DNA of 64,000 bases, taken from assembly GCF_015352445.1 (NCBI RefSeq), contig NZ_JADKPO010000001.1, positions 124,001 through 188,000 of the forward strand, read 5' to 3'. This DNA comes from Nocardioides agariphilus. GTDB lineage: Bacteria; Actinomycetota; Actinomycetes; Propionibacteriales; Nocardioidaceae. The notes below the pieces were generated by a model that had not been told where the DNA came from, ran no database searches, and was given only the letters and a program-made list of their open reading frames with translations. Position numbers and translations under genes: made by a program. Positions 39,633 to 46,837 of this stretch are shown piece by piece (the first letter of the stretch is position 1; each line of letters starts with the position of its first letter).

Positions 39633-41066
39633 ATGACTGGCAATCCGGGCAACCCGGGAGACGGCGAGCGCGACGACGGGCCCGACGAGGGGCCCGACGA
39701 GGGGCCGGGCGAGAACAACCCGTTCAAGGGCACGCCCTTCGAGCAGTTCTTCTCGGGAAACCTCGGCAACCTCGGCAACCTGGGGGCGCTGTTCGGCGGC
39801 GGGCAGGGCGGGGCGGGCATGCCCGACCTGAGCGCCCTCTTCGGCCAGTTCCAGGCGATGATGCAGCCCTACGACGGGCCGCTGAACTGGGACGCGGCCA
39901 CCGACATGGCGCGACGTGCCGTCGCCCAGACCAAGGACCCCTCGCCGAGCCGGAAGCAGCACGACCAGGTCGCCGACGCGGTGCGTCTGGCCGACCACTG
40001 GCTCGACGAGACCACGCAGTTCCCCTCGGGCGTGCAGTCGACGGCGGCCTGGAGCCGTGCCGAGTGGATCGTGGGCACGGTCGACCGCTGGAAGCGGCTG
40101 GTCGAGCCGATCGCGCAGTCCTCGGTCTCGGGCATCGGCAATGTCTTCCCCGGCGGCGAAGGCCAGGCGCTCACCGGCCCCATCGTCGGCATGCTCGGCA
40201 GGGCCATCGGCGGGATGCTGGCCTCGCAGGTCGGCTCGGGCCTCGGCGCCCTCGCCGGTGAGGTGCTCAGCGCCTCCGACGTCGGGCTCCCGCTCGGGGC
40301 TCCCGGCAAGGCCGCACTCGTGATGGAGAACGTCAAGGACTTCGCCTCCGGCCTCGATGTCGGCGAGGACGACGTCGTGCTCTACCTGGCCCTGCGCGAG
40401 GCCGCCCACCAACGGCTGTTCGCCCACGTGCCCTGGCTGAGCGAGCACCTCCTGGGCGCCGTGACCGACTACGCCACGGGCATCGAGGTCAACACCGCCA
40501 ACCTCCAGAGCTCGCTCGAGGAGAAGATGCGCGGCGTCGACATCAACAACCCCGAGGCGCTGCGCGAGTTGATGGAGGGCGGCATGTTCGAGATGGACAA
40601 GTCCCCGGCCCAGCAGGCCGCCCTCGAGCGCCTCGAGGTCACCTTGGCCCTCGTCGAGGGCTGGGTCGACGAGGTGGTCGGCCAGGCGACGGCCGAGCGG
40701 ATGCCCAACGCGGGCAAGCTCCAAGAGGCCGTACGCCGCCGCCGTGCGGCCGGCGGCCCGGCCGAGGACACCTTCGCCGCACTGGTCGGGCTCGAGCTGA
40801 GGCCGCGTCGCCTGCGTGATGCCTCGACCTTGTGGGGCTCGCTGCGCACCCGCCAGGGCACCGAGGCACGCGATGGCGTCTGGATGAGCCCCGCCCTGCT
40901 GCCGACCGCGGCCGACCTCGACGACCCGCTCGGCTTCCGCGAGGGGGCCACCTCGCCAGCCGACATGTCCGAGGAGGACTTCGACGTCGCGCTCCAGCGC
41001 ATGCTCGACGGTGAGTCCGGCGACAACCCGCCGGAGGACCAGGGTCACGTCGGCTCCGACGAGTGA
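39633..41066 (+). CDS. Zinc-dependent metalloprotease-like protein (DUF2342)
   Basis: 477 residues. A Gly/Asn/Pro-rich low-complexity N terminus is followed by the DUF2342 core: WDAATDMARRAVAQTKDPSPS, VYLALREAAHQRLFAHVPWLSEHLLGAVTDYATGIEVN (the ExxH-like REAAH site), LERLEVTLALVEGWVDEVVGQATAERMPN and LGLELRPRRLRDASTLWGSLR. The family is actinobacterial and is annotated either as a zinc metalloprotease or as F420-associated; neither is proved. It is divergent from moaE and overlaps the Nudix gene by 4 bp. Confidence 0.9.
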   Translation: MTGNPGNPGDGERDDGPDEGPDEGPGENNPFKGTPFEQFFSGNLGNLGNLGALFGGGQGGAGMPDLSALFGQFQAMMQPYDGPLNWDAATDMARRAVAQTKDPSPSRKQHDQVADAVRLADHWLDETTQFPSGVQSTAAWSRAEWIVGTVDRWKRLVEPIAQSSVSGIGNVFPGGEGQALTGPIVGMLGRAIGGMLASQVGSGLGALAGEVLSASDVGLPLGAPGKAALVMENVKDFASGLDVGEDDVVLYLALREAAHQRLFAHVPWLSEHLLGAVTDYATGIEVNTANLQSSLEEKMRGVDINNPEALRELMEGGMFEMDKSPAQQAALERLEVTLALVEGWVDEVVGQATAERMPNAGKLQEAVRRRRAAGGPAEDTFAALVGLELRPRRLRDASTLWGSLRTRQGTEARDGVWMSPALLPTAADLDDPLGFREGATSPADMSEEDFDVALQRMLDGESGDNPPEDQGHVGSDE

Positions 41067-41620
41067 CCCTTCACACCGAGGCGCTCGACACGCTCAGAGG
41101 CTGGAGCGCGCCCTCTCCCGACCAGGACAGGCTGCGGGCGAGGTACGTCGCGCACCTCGAGGCAGCCGCTGACGGCGTCTGGCGCTCGTGCTTCCCCGAC
41201 CATCTCACCGCCGGTGCGCTGGTGCTCTCGGCCGAAGGTGACCGGGTGCTGCTGAACCTGCATCGCAAGGCGCGTCGCTGGTTCGCGTTCGGCGGTCACC
41301 TCGAGCCCGAAGACCGCTCCCTGTCCGGGGCTGCGCTGCGCGAGGCGCGCGAGGAGTCCGGCATCGAGGACCTCGAGCTCGATCCCGTGCCGGTCCATCT
41401 CGACGAGCACGCCGTGGGCTTCTGCGACCCGCGAGGCGAGGTCCACCATCTCGACGTACGCTTCACCGCCCGCGCCCCCGCCGGGGTCAGCCCCCACAGC
41501 AGCGAGGAGTCCCTCGACGTCAGGTGGTGGCCCCTCGACGCCCTCCCCGACGGGCTGGAGGACGAGATGCACACCCTCATCCACTTGGCCCGCGAGCGCT
41601 GGTTGAGGAAGGCGCGCTAG
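41063..41620 (+). CDS. Nudix hydrolase
   Basis: 185 residues with a full Nudix box, GHLEPEDRSLSGAALREAREESGI (G-x5-E-x7-REAREES-x-GI), preceded by WFAFGG. It hydrolyses a nucleoside diphosphate derivative, substrate unknown. GTG start overlapping the DUF2342 stop. The last six codons and the TAG stop (41618-41620) lie inside copy 1 of the 47-bp repeat; the stop arises from GCTAG where the other copies have GCTGG, so the natural C terminus was altered by repeat insertion. Confidence 0.9.
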   Translation: MTLHTEALDTLRGWSAPSPDQDRLRARYVAHLEAAADGVWRSCFPDHLTAGALVLSAEGDRVLLNLHRKARRWFAFGGHLEPEDRSLSGAALREAREESGIEDLELDPVPVHLDEHAVGFCDPRGEVHHLDVRFTARAPAGVSPHSSEESLDVRWWPLDALPDGLEDEMHTLIHLARERWLRKAR

Positions 41621-41831
41621 CGCCTGTCTCGAAACCAGACGGTCGCCGGTTGAGGAAGGCGCGCTGGCGCCTGTCTCGAAACCAGACGGTCGCCGGTTGA
41701 GGAAGGCGCGCTGGCGCCTGTCTCGAAACCAGACGGTCGCTGGTTGAGGAAGGCGCGCTGGCGCCTGTCTCGAAACCAGACGGTCGCTGGTTGAGGAAGG
41801 CGCGCTGGCGCCTGTCTCGAAACCAGACGGT
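41601..41831. repeat. Five tandem copies of a 47-bp palindromic repeat
   Basis: Units start at 41601, 41648, 41695, 41742 and 41789, the last one cut short at about 41831. Each begins GGTTGAGGAAGGCGCGCTGG and contains an imperfect palindrome closed by CGAAACC, then the linker AGACGGTCGC. An inverted relative (GGTTTCGACACGGTTGC..., 41848-41882) follows. Copies are nearly identical, so expansion is recent. REP-like elements of this kind are common in Nocardioides genomes to my knowledge. Confidence 0.92.
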
Positions 41832-41847
41832 GTTCCTCGGTTCCGGG

Positions 41848-41882
41848 GGTTTCGACACGGTTGCTGCGCAACCTCCTCAACC
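41848..41882. repeat. Inverted REP-like hairpin
   Basis: GGTTTCGACACGGTTGCTGC and the rest of the element fold around GGTTGC-TGC-GCAACC; it ends CTCCTCAACC. It matches the reverse complement of the outer parts of the 47-bp unit, and may serve as terminator for the minus-strand metallohydrolase gene that stops 14 bp away. Confidence 0.6.
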
Positions 41883-41895
41883 CGCGGTGACTGCC

Positions 41896-42426
41896 CTAAT
41901 CCACCTCTTGGCCAGGCGGGTCCTCGACGCGGGCGGCGGCGGACCACCCGAGCAGGTAGCCCTTGGCCTTCTCGGCTTGCGGGTAGCGGTCGACCCAGGC
42001 CCAGAAGGCTGCGTCGTGGCCGGGGGCCAGCAGATGGGCGAGCTCGTGGACCAGCACGTAGTCGACGACCCACGACGGCATGCCCTGCAGGCGTGAGCTC
42101 AGGCGGATGGTGCGGTCACCCGGAGTGCACGAACCCCACCGTGAGCGCTGGTTGTCGACCCACCGGACCGAGACCGGCTCGGCAAGACCGCCGAGGTACT
42201 CCTCGTTGAGCTCGGTCGCGCGGGCATGGAGATCCTCGTCGGTCGGACGCCGCCGGCGCTCGGACTTCTGGAGGCGGGCGACCATCGTCTCGACCCACTC
42301 GGCTTCCTGACGCCGAGTCAGCGAGGCGGGGATCAGCACGATGATCCGGTCTCCCTCGCGGTACGCCGAGACGGTGCGGCGGCGGCGCTTGGAGCGGCGT
42401 ACCTCCACCTCGGAGTCCGGGGGCAT
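41896..42426 (-). CDS. YgjP-like M48-type metallohydrolase
   Basis: About 176 residues: RWGSCTPGDRTIRLSSRLQGMPSWVVDYVLVHELAHLLAPGHDAAFWAWVDRYPQAEKAKGYLLGW. The HELAH zinc motif plus the downstream GHDAAFW is the YgjP/WLM-like (DUF45) signature. The N-terminal part VRRSKRRRRTVSAYREGDRIIVLIP is the usual beta start. A cytosolic zinc peptidase-like protein of unknown substrate. A GTG at 42435 is an alternative start. Confidence 0.88.
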   Translation of the reverse strand: MPPDSEVEVRRSKRRRRTVSAYREGDRIIVLIPASLTRRQEAEWVETMVARLQKSERRRRPTDEDLHARATELNEEYLGGLAEPVSVRWVDNQRSRWGSCTPGDRTIRLSSRLQGMPSWVVDYVLVHELAHLLAPGHDAAFWAWVDRYPQAEKAKGYLLGWSAAARVEDPPGQEVD

Positions 42427-42470
42427 GGCACTCACCGTAGCCCGAGAACCCAGCCACGTCAGCGGTCAGA

Positions 42471-43523
42471 TCAACGTTGCGGGTTGGCCCACTCCAGCAG
42501 GCGTTCGCGGGGCCAGGTGTTGACGATCCGGTCGGCGTCGATGCCGGCCGCGTGCGCGCGTTCGCAGCCGTACTGCTGGAAGTCGAGCTGGCCAGGGGCG
42601 TGCGCGTCGCTGTCGATGGAGAACAAGCACCCCATGTCGCGGGCCAGCTCGAGGAGCTTGGTCGGCGGGTCACGGCGCTCGGGACGGGAGTTGATCTCGA
42701 CGGCGACGTCGTGCTCGACGCACGCCTCGAAGACTGCCTTCGCGTCGAAGTCCGACGACGGACGCGTCCCACGGTTGCCCATCACCATCCGGCCCGTGCA
42801 GTGGCCGAGCACGTTGGTGCGCGGGTTGGCGATGGCGCCGATCATCCGCTTGGTCATCGGGGCCGCGTCCATGCGCAGCTTGCTGTGCACGCTGGCCACC
42901 CGGAGGTCGAGCTGGGCGAGCATCTCGTCGGTCTGGTCGAGCGAGCCGTCATCGAGGATGTCGACCTCGATGCCCTTGAGCAGGGTGAACTGCGACTCGC
43001 TCAGGTGCTCGTTGATCGCGTCGACGACGCCGAGCTGACGTTGCAGACGGGCGACGCTGAGGCCGTTGGCGACGGTGAGCCGCGGCGAGTGGTCGGTCAG
43101 CACCAGGTAGTCGTGACCGAGCTCGATGGCGGTGAAGGCCATCTCCTCGATCGGCGACCCACCGTCGGACCAGTCGGAGTGGGAGTGCAGGTCTCCCCTG
43201 AGCCTGGCTCGGACCTCGTCGCCGCCCTGCACGAGCGGCCCGAACGCGGCTTCCAGCTTGGCCAGGCGATCGGGCAGCCTGCCGTGGACGGCGTCGGTGA
43301 TCACGCCGGCGGTGCTGGGGCCGATGCCGGACAGCTGGGTGAGCGTGCCGGCCTCGGCGCGGGCAACGACCTCGTCGGCCGGCAGCGGCAGGATCACCGC
43401 AGCCGCGTTGCGAAACGCCTGGATGCGGCGGGTCTCCTCACGTCCGCGCTCCATCAGGAACGCAATACGTCGCAAGGCAGCGACCGGCCCGCCGTCGTAG
43501 GTCTCCTCGGACAAGCCCGCCAC
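42471..43523 (-). CDS. PHP-domain phosphoesterase with helix-hairpin-helix (PolX-like C-terminal part)
   Basis: 350 residues. Residues 10-105 hold helix-hairpin-helix-like elements (AALRRIAFLMERGREETRRIQAFRNAAAVI, LTQLSGIGPSTAGVITDAVHGRLP). A PHP metallo-phosphoesterase follows (RGDLHSHSDWSDGGSPIEEMAFTAIELGHDYLVLTDHSPRL, FTLLKGIEVDILDDGSLD, VASVHSKLRMD, NVLGHCTGR, VEINSRPERRDPP, IDSDAHAPGQL). Family X DNA polymerases end in such a PHP domain; here the polymerase palm is missing. Probable role in DNA end or phosphate-ester processing. GTG start. Confidence 0.88.
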   Translation of the reverse strand: MAGLSEETYDGGPVAALRRIAFLMERGREETRRIQAFRNAAAVILPLPADEVVARAEAGTLTQLSGIGPSTAGVITDAVHGRLPDRLAKLEAAFGPLVQGGDEVRARLRGDLHSHSDWSDGGSPIEEMAFTAIELGHDYLVLTDHSPRLTVANGLSVARLQRQLGVVDAINEHLSESQFTLLKGIEVDILDDGSLDQTDEMLAQLDLRVASVHSKLRMDAAPMTKRMIGAIANPRTNVLGHCTGRMVMGNRGTRPSSDFDAKAVFEACVEHDVAVEINSRPERRDPPTKLLELARDMGCLFSIDSDAHAPGQLDFQQYGCERAHAAGIDADRIVNTWPRERLLEWANPQR

Positions 43524-43538
43524 TCCTCGAACTTTCTT

Positions 43539-43709
43539 CTGTCCACACCCCGTGGACGAGCCCCGACCACATCGTCGCTGGTCAGGGGCCTGCGCGCCGT
43601 TCTCGCACGACCTCTATCCACAGCCGGAGCCGACCCGAGGCTACCTGTCCACCGCTCCTGCACCGGTTCCGACGCGTTGTCCCCAGAGTTATCCACAGGC
43701 TGTCCACAG
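43539..43709. other. Cluster of DnaA-box-like nonamers
   Basis: A perfect box TTATCCACA at 43689-43697 and near matches CTATCCACA (43614-43622), CTGTCCACA (43539-43547) and CTGTCCACA (43700-43708), all in the same orientation within 170 bp upstream of the RNA candidate. Not an origin by itself, since dnaA and dnaN are absent. Confidence 0.45.
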
Positions 43710-43726
43710 GCGACACGCCGGTCGCG

Positions 43727-43755
43727 TTGACCGCTCACCAGGCCCCGCCTAGCGT
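43727..43755 (+). promoter_or_regulatory. Promoter of the structured RNA candidate
   Basis: TTGACC (43727-43732), 17-bp spacer, TAGCGT (43750-43755): a good sigma-70 type promoter with no plus-strand gene for 1.1 kb downstream. Predicted start near 43761. Confidence 0.55.
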
Positions 43756-43760
43756 GGGCG

Positions 43761-43840
43761 ACAGATGGGGCTCCCAGTCCGGGAGGCGACGTTCGCAAGG
43801 GGAAGGCAAACGTCGTCGCACGTTCGGGGAGCCCCTTCTT
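43761..43840 (+). ncRNA. Candidate small structured RNA
   Basis: About 80 nt directly downstream of a 17-bp-spaced promoter. It can fold as an outer stem GGGGCTCCC (43767-43775) with GGGAGCCCC (43827-43835) followed by TTCTTC, and an inner stem of GACGTT with AACGTC. CTCCC can alternatively pair locally with GGGAG, giving mutually exclusive folds. It ends at the 3' end of the antisense enoyl-CoA hydratase gene. No known RNA family is recognised. It could instead be a terminator of the minus-strand gene, though the T-rich side is on the plus strand. Confidence 0.5.
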
Positions 43841-44631
43841 CATCTCCCGCGGAACTCGGGCCTACGCCGCTCACCAGCGGCGCGGATGCCCTCGTGCAGG
43901 TCCTCGGTCGCCAGGGTCACCGGTTGGGCGAGTGCCTCCCACTGCAGCGCAGCGTCGTACGTCTTGTGGGCGCCGTCGGCGAGGGCGAGCTTGGTCAGGC
44001 GGCTCGCGATCGGCGCCGTGGCAGCGATCCCGGCGGCCGTTTCCAGCACCTCGGCACCGAACGACGCGTCGTCGATCACCCGGGACACCAGGCCGAGCCG
44101 AAGCGCCTCGTCAGCGTCGACCGTGCGGCCGGTGAGCAGCAGGTCGCGCGCCGCCGCAGACCCGACCGCCTCGGGCAGCAACCAGGTGGCGGCCATGCCG
44201 GGATGCATGCCCAGCCGCACGAACGGCGCGCCCAAGCGTGCCGACGCCGCGGCGTACCTGATGTCGCAGGCCAGCGCCAGGCACAGGCCTGCGCCGATGG
44301 CCGGCCCGTTGACGGCTGCGATGGTCGGCACCTCGAGCGAGCGGATCGACAGCCAGGCCTGGTAGAACGCGATCATCCGCGTACGCAGGTCGTCGACGGT
44401 GGCGTCGGGCTCACTGACGATCCAGGAGGTGTCACCGCCCGAGCAGAACGCCGATCCCTCGCCCGTCACCACCACGACGCGCACGCTGCGATCGGCTCGC
44501 AGCCCCTCGATGGCGGCGACCCACGCGTCGGTCATCGGCCCCGACATGGCGTTGCGCTGGTCGGGGTTGTCGAGGGTCAGCAGGGCAACGCCGTCGCCGG
44601 GACGTTCGAGGCGGAGGTGCTCCAGGGGCAT
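43840..44631 (-). CDS. Enoyl-CoA hydratase/isomerase family protein
   Basis: 263 residues of the crotonase fold: VALLTLDNPDQRNAMSGPMTDAWVAAIEGL, VVVTGEGSAFCSGGDTSWI (oxyanion hole), AAVNGPAIGAGLCLALACDIRYAAASARLGAPFVRLGMHPGMAATWLLPEAVG and EALRLGLVSRVID. The position usually holding the first catalytic Glu is M/HPG here and the second is in LLPEAVG, so a hydratase or isomerase role is not certain. The ATG at 44631 starts the conserved part; an in-frame TTG lies at 44652. Confidence 0.88.
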   Translation of the reverse strand: MPLEHLRLERPGDGVALLTLDNPDQRNAMSGPMTDAWVAAIEGLRADRSVRVVVVTGEGSAFCSGGDTSWIVSEPDATVDDLRTRMIAFYQAWLSIRSLEVPTIAAVNGPAIGAGLCLALACDIRYAAASARLGAPFVRLGMHPGMAATWLLPEAVGSAAARDLLLTGRTVDADEALRLGLVSRVIDDASFGAEVLETAAGIAATAPIASRLTKLALADGAHKTYDAALQWEALAQPVTLATEDLHEGIRAAGERRRPEFRGR

Positions 44632-44855
44632 GGGCGCAGGGTACTGAGGCAACCCCTGATCGATCAGTGAGGCGTTTCACGTGTGGGAAGTGGGGGCAGA
44701 CACGCCGAACCGCGCTTCGGTGCGCCTGTTTCACGCTCAGACGAGCGTGCCGTAGGGTCGAGAACGGCCTGGTGGCACCACCACTGGGCTTCCGGCGGGC
44801 TTCCCCGATATGCCCCGTCGCGACGACCGAGAACTGGATAGGCAAGGAGGCCGTC

Positions 44856-45014
44856 ATGGCGGAGACCTGGAGCGGCGAGTTCTACTGCGTGAAGTGCAAG
44901 GAGAAGCGGGAGGCTGAGGGCGAGGTGCACGTCAACGACAAGGGCACCCGGATGGCCAAGGCCAAGTGCCCGGTCTGCGGCATCAACCTCAACCGCATCC
45001 TCGGTAAGGCCTGA
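44856..45014 (+). CDS. Small DUF5679 zinc-ribbon protein
   Basis: 52 residues: FYCVKCKEKREAEGEVHVNDKGTRMAKAKCPVCGINLNRIL, two CxxC pairs forming a zinc ribbon. A conserved actinobacterial protein of unknown function, possibly nucleic-acid binding. A strong AAGGAGG lies five bases before the ATG, and a terminator hairpin follows. The 200 bp upstream hold no other gene. Confidence 0.85.
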   Translation: MAETWSGEFYCVKCKEKREAEGEVHVNDKGTRMAKAKCPVCGINLNRILGKA

Positions 45015-45036
45015 GCTAGACCCACGATCTCCACGG

Positions 45037-45067
45037 CGGCGCCCCTGACCTGTGTCAGGTGGCGCCG
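45037..45067 (+). terminator. Terminator after the zinc-ribbon gene
   Basis: GGCGCC and CCTGAC arms pair with GTCAGG and GGCGCC around a CTGT loop (45037-45067) with one bulge, followed by TCGTTGC, 22 bp after the stop. Confidence 0.7.
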
Positions 45068-45144
45068 TCGTTGCACGTCCGCACCCGGATGGTCTGTGGA
45101 GAGCGAACGTCGGACTGCCCGATGACGTGGCAGCCTGCCGGTTC

Positions 45145-46002
45145 GTGAGCACCGAGCATCCCCACCCCACGCCGTCGCGACCGGTACTGCGCCCCGGGCT
45201 GTCGGTCTACCGACGCGACGACACGCACCTGCAGGTCGGGCTCGACCACCCGGTTCTCGTACTGCCCGACAGCGACGGGATCCGCGGCCTGCTGCGTGAC
45301 CTCGAGATCGGTGAGGGCTTGGGGCTGCTCTCGCCTGACGCGGGCGTGGCCCTGGCCACCCTGCTCGACGCGGACCTGGTGGTGGATCGCACCGAGGTGC
45401 TGGCCGCCCGCGACGACCGCTCCGGGCGAGAGCTGGCAGCCCTGGCCGCTCACGGTCCACACGCATCAGCTCGGGTCAAGGCACGCGCCACCTGCCAGGT
45501 CGCGCTCCACTCCCCCGAGCCCTGGCGGACGGTCGCGGCCGAGAGGCTGACGACCGCAGGCATCCCGCTGGCCCGCGCCGAGGAGCCCGGAACCGTCACC
45601 TTGGTCGTCTCCACCGGCGAGCCGCCACGCTCGCTGCTCGACGGCTTCACGCGCGAGGACCGCCCACACCTCGTCCTCACGCTGTACGCCGACCGGGCTC
45701 GCCTGGGACCGTTCGTGGCCCCGGGCGCCACGGCCTGCCTACGCTGCCTCGACGCGCATCTGGGTGAGAGCGACCCACGACGCGCGGTCGTGCTCCAACA
45801 GCTCGAGCACCGCGTGGCACCGACCCCGTGCGACTCCTTGCTGGGCCAGGCGGCGGTGGCGCTCGCCGTACGCGAGCTGATGTCCTACGCCGAGGGCGAC
45901 CGGCCCGCCACGTGGTCGGCCACGCTCACCCTCAGCGCCGCCCTCGGCGAGCCCGTGCGCACGTGGCCGCGCCACCCGCACTGCGGCTGCAGCTGGGGTT
46001 GA
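45145..46002 (+). CDS. TOMM-type leader-binding / E1-like (cyclodehydratase-associated) protein
   Basis: About 285 residues. The first 80 form a winged-helix-like part (LRPGLSVYRRDDTHLQVGLDHPVLVLPDSDGIRGLLRDL). The remainder resembles the ThiF/E1-derived half of bacteriocin cyclodehydratases, with LTLYADRARLGPFVAPGATACLRCLDAHLGESDPRR and the C-terminal TWPRHPHCGCSWG. In thiazole/oxazole-modified peptide systems this domain binds the precursor leader. No YcaO, dehydrogenase or precursor gene is near, so it is an orphan with a possibly different role, as seen beside uvrD2 in other actinobacteria. The start is uncertain (GTG at 45145 or 45127). Confidence 0.78.
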   Translation: MSTEHPHPTPSRPVLRPGLSVYRRDDTHLQVGLDHPVLVLPDSDGIRGLLRDLEIGEGLGLLSPDAGVALATLLDADLVVDRTEVLAARDDRSGRELAALAAHGPHASARVKARATCQVALHSPEPWRTVAAERLTTAGIPLARAEEPGTVTLVVSTGEPPRSLLDGFTREDRPHLVLTLYADRARLGPFVAPGATACLRCLDAHLGESDPRRAVVLQQLEHRVAPTPCDSLLGQAAVALAVRELMSYAEGDRPATWSATLTLSAALGEPVRTWPRHPHCGCSWG

Positions 46003-46023
46003 GAGCCAGACCTCTGGCGGGGG

Positions 46024-46188
46024 CTACCACCACTCGGAGTCGAGCTTGGACTCCATCGCGCGCAGGTGCTCGCGCGAGCAGGTGTCGCAGTACGTGCGCT
46101 GACGACCGTTCTCGGTCGAGGTCGTCCAGGTCAACGTCGTGGTGTCGTCGGTAGCCGCCTGCCTGCCGCAGAAGTCGCAGGTCTTCAC
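46024..46188 (-). CDS. Short four-cysteine zinc-ribbon protein
   Basis: 54 residues translated from GTG 46188: KTCDFCGRQAATDDTTT, TWTTSTENGRQRTYCDTC, SREHLRAMESKLDSEWW. Two CxxC pairs 30 residues apart make a treble-clef or ribbon finger; the C terminus DSEWW is conserved in actinobacterial relatives I recall. No strong ribosome site. It is convergent with the TOMM-type gene (21 bp between stops). Function unknown. Confidence 0.78.
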   Translation of the reverse strand: MKTCDFCGRQAATDDTTTLTWTTSTENGRQRTYCDTCSREHLRAMESKLDSEWW

Positions 46189-46254
46189 GAGGCGAGAGTA
46201 CGCCGAGGTTCGGGGCCTGTCTGGAAGGTTCGGGGGCGCTGCAACCCACGCAAA

Positions 46255-46290
46255 GGGGCGGGATACCCGGACATCCGGGTATCCCGCCCC
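46255..46290 (-). terminator. Strong terminator hairpin
   Basis: Perfect 16-bp stem (46255-46270 with 46275-46290), loop ACAT, flanked by a further ACGCA/TGCGT repeat. It follows the stop of the second small paralogue by 39 bp on the minus strand and ends the whiB7 operon. Confidence 0.82.
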
Positions 46291-46329
46291 TGCGTGTCAC
46301 CGCGATCAGGTCATCGGGGTGAGGTCGTG

Positions 46330-46494
46330 TCAGAGGGCGCGGGCAAGCGCGAGTCGCGCCTGCTGAGCGGCCCGCTCAGCCCTGCGGCTGAGTCGACGGG
46401 CAAGGACCATCTGGTGGCCTCGCCGCAGCTGCTGCGCCTCTCCCAGGCGCGCGCGCATCTGCGCGCGGGCCAGGTCTTCATGCATGAGATTCAT
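46330..46494 (-). CDS. Small basic helical protein, paralogue B
   Basis: 54 residues: MNLMHEDLARAQMRARLGEA then QQLRRGHQMVLARRLSRRAERAAQQARLALARAL. CCGGAG lies seven bases before the ATG, exactly as in paralogue A (46602-46766). About three quarters of the residues are identical to A. The protein is Arg/Ala/Gln-rich and helical, with no transmembrane segment. It follows whiB7 and probably shares its transcript. Function unknown; small size and charge suggest RNA or ribosome binding, which is inference. Confidence 0.8.
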   Translation of the reverse strand: MNLMHEDLARAQMRARLGEAQQLRRGHQMVLARRLSRRAERAAQQARLALARAL

Positions 46495-46601
46495 CTTCGT
46501 GCTCCGGTTCTTGGTGGTCATGACGTGTGGTGGATTCCTTGTACTTCGGGTATGGACGCCGGTGCCCAGCTCGAGCTGGTGCCCCGAGTGCGTCCGATCG
46601 G

Positions 46602-46766
46602 TCAGATGGCGCGAGCCAGGACGAGCCGCGCCTGCTGCGCGGCCTGCTCCGCCTTACGGCTGAGTCGACGAGCCATGACCAGCTGGTGGCCACGGCGCAG
46701 CTGGTGCGCCTCTCCCAGGCGCGCGGTCATCTGGGCCCGCGCGAGGGCTTCGTGCATGGTGTTCAT
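46602..46766 (-). CDS. Small basic helical protein, paralogue A
   Basis: 54 residues: MNTMHEALARAQMTARLGEA then HQLRRGHQLVMARRLSRKAEQAAQQARLVLARAI. The start with CCGGAG seven bases upstream is preferred over the in-frame ATG at 46796, because the same ribosome site and spacing recur in paralogue B. It lies 71 bp after the whiB7 stop. The pair clearly arose by tandem duplication. Confidence 0.8.
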   Translation of the reverse strand: MNTMHEALARAQMTARLGEAHQLRRGHQLVMARRLSRKAEQAAQQARLVLARAI

Positions 46767-46837
46767 GTCAGTACTCCGGTTTCGGTTGGTCTTCATCTGC
46801 TGGTTTCGGGACTTTCGGCTAGGGGCGCCGGCCTGAG

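Noticed and set aside
41601-41831. CRISPR array
   Set aside because: The units are directly adjacent with no unique spacers, are too long for standard CRISPR repeats and have no cas genes nearby.
41577-41880. Minus-strand open frames with repeated WFRDRRQRAFLN / SRQAPARLPQP peptides
   Set aside because: They are translations of the 47-bp tandem repeat in rotating frames, with no ribosome site or family match.
43539-43709. Chromosomal replication origin
   Set aside because: DnaA-box-like sites are present, but dnaA, dnaN and an AT-rich unwinding region are not.
43761-43840. Riboswitch controlling a downstream gene
   Set aside because: No plus-strand gene starts within 1 kb, so a cis-regulatory role on that strand is unlikely; treated as a small-RNA candidate.
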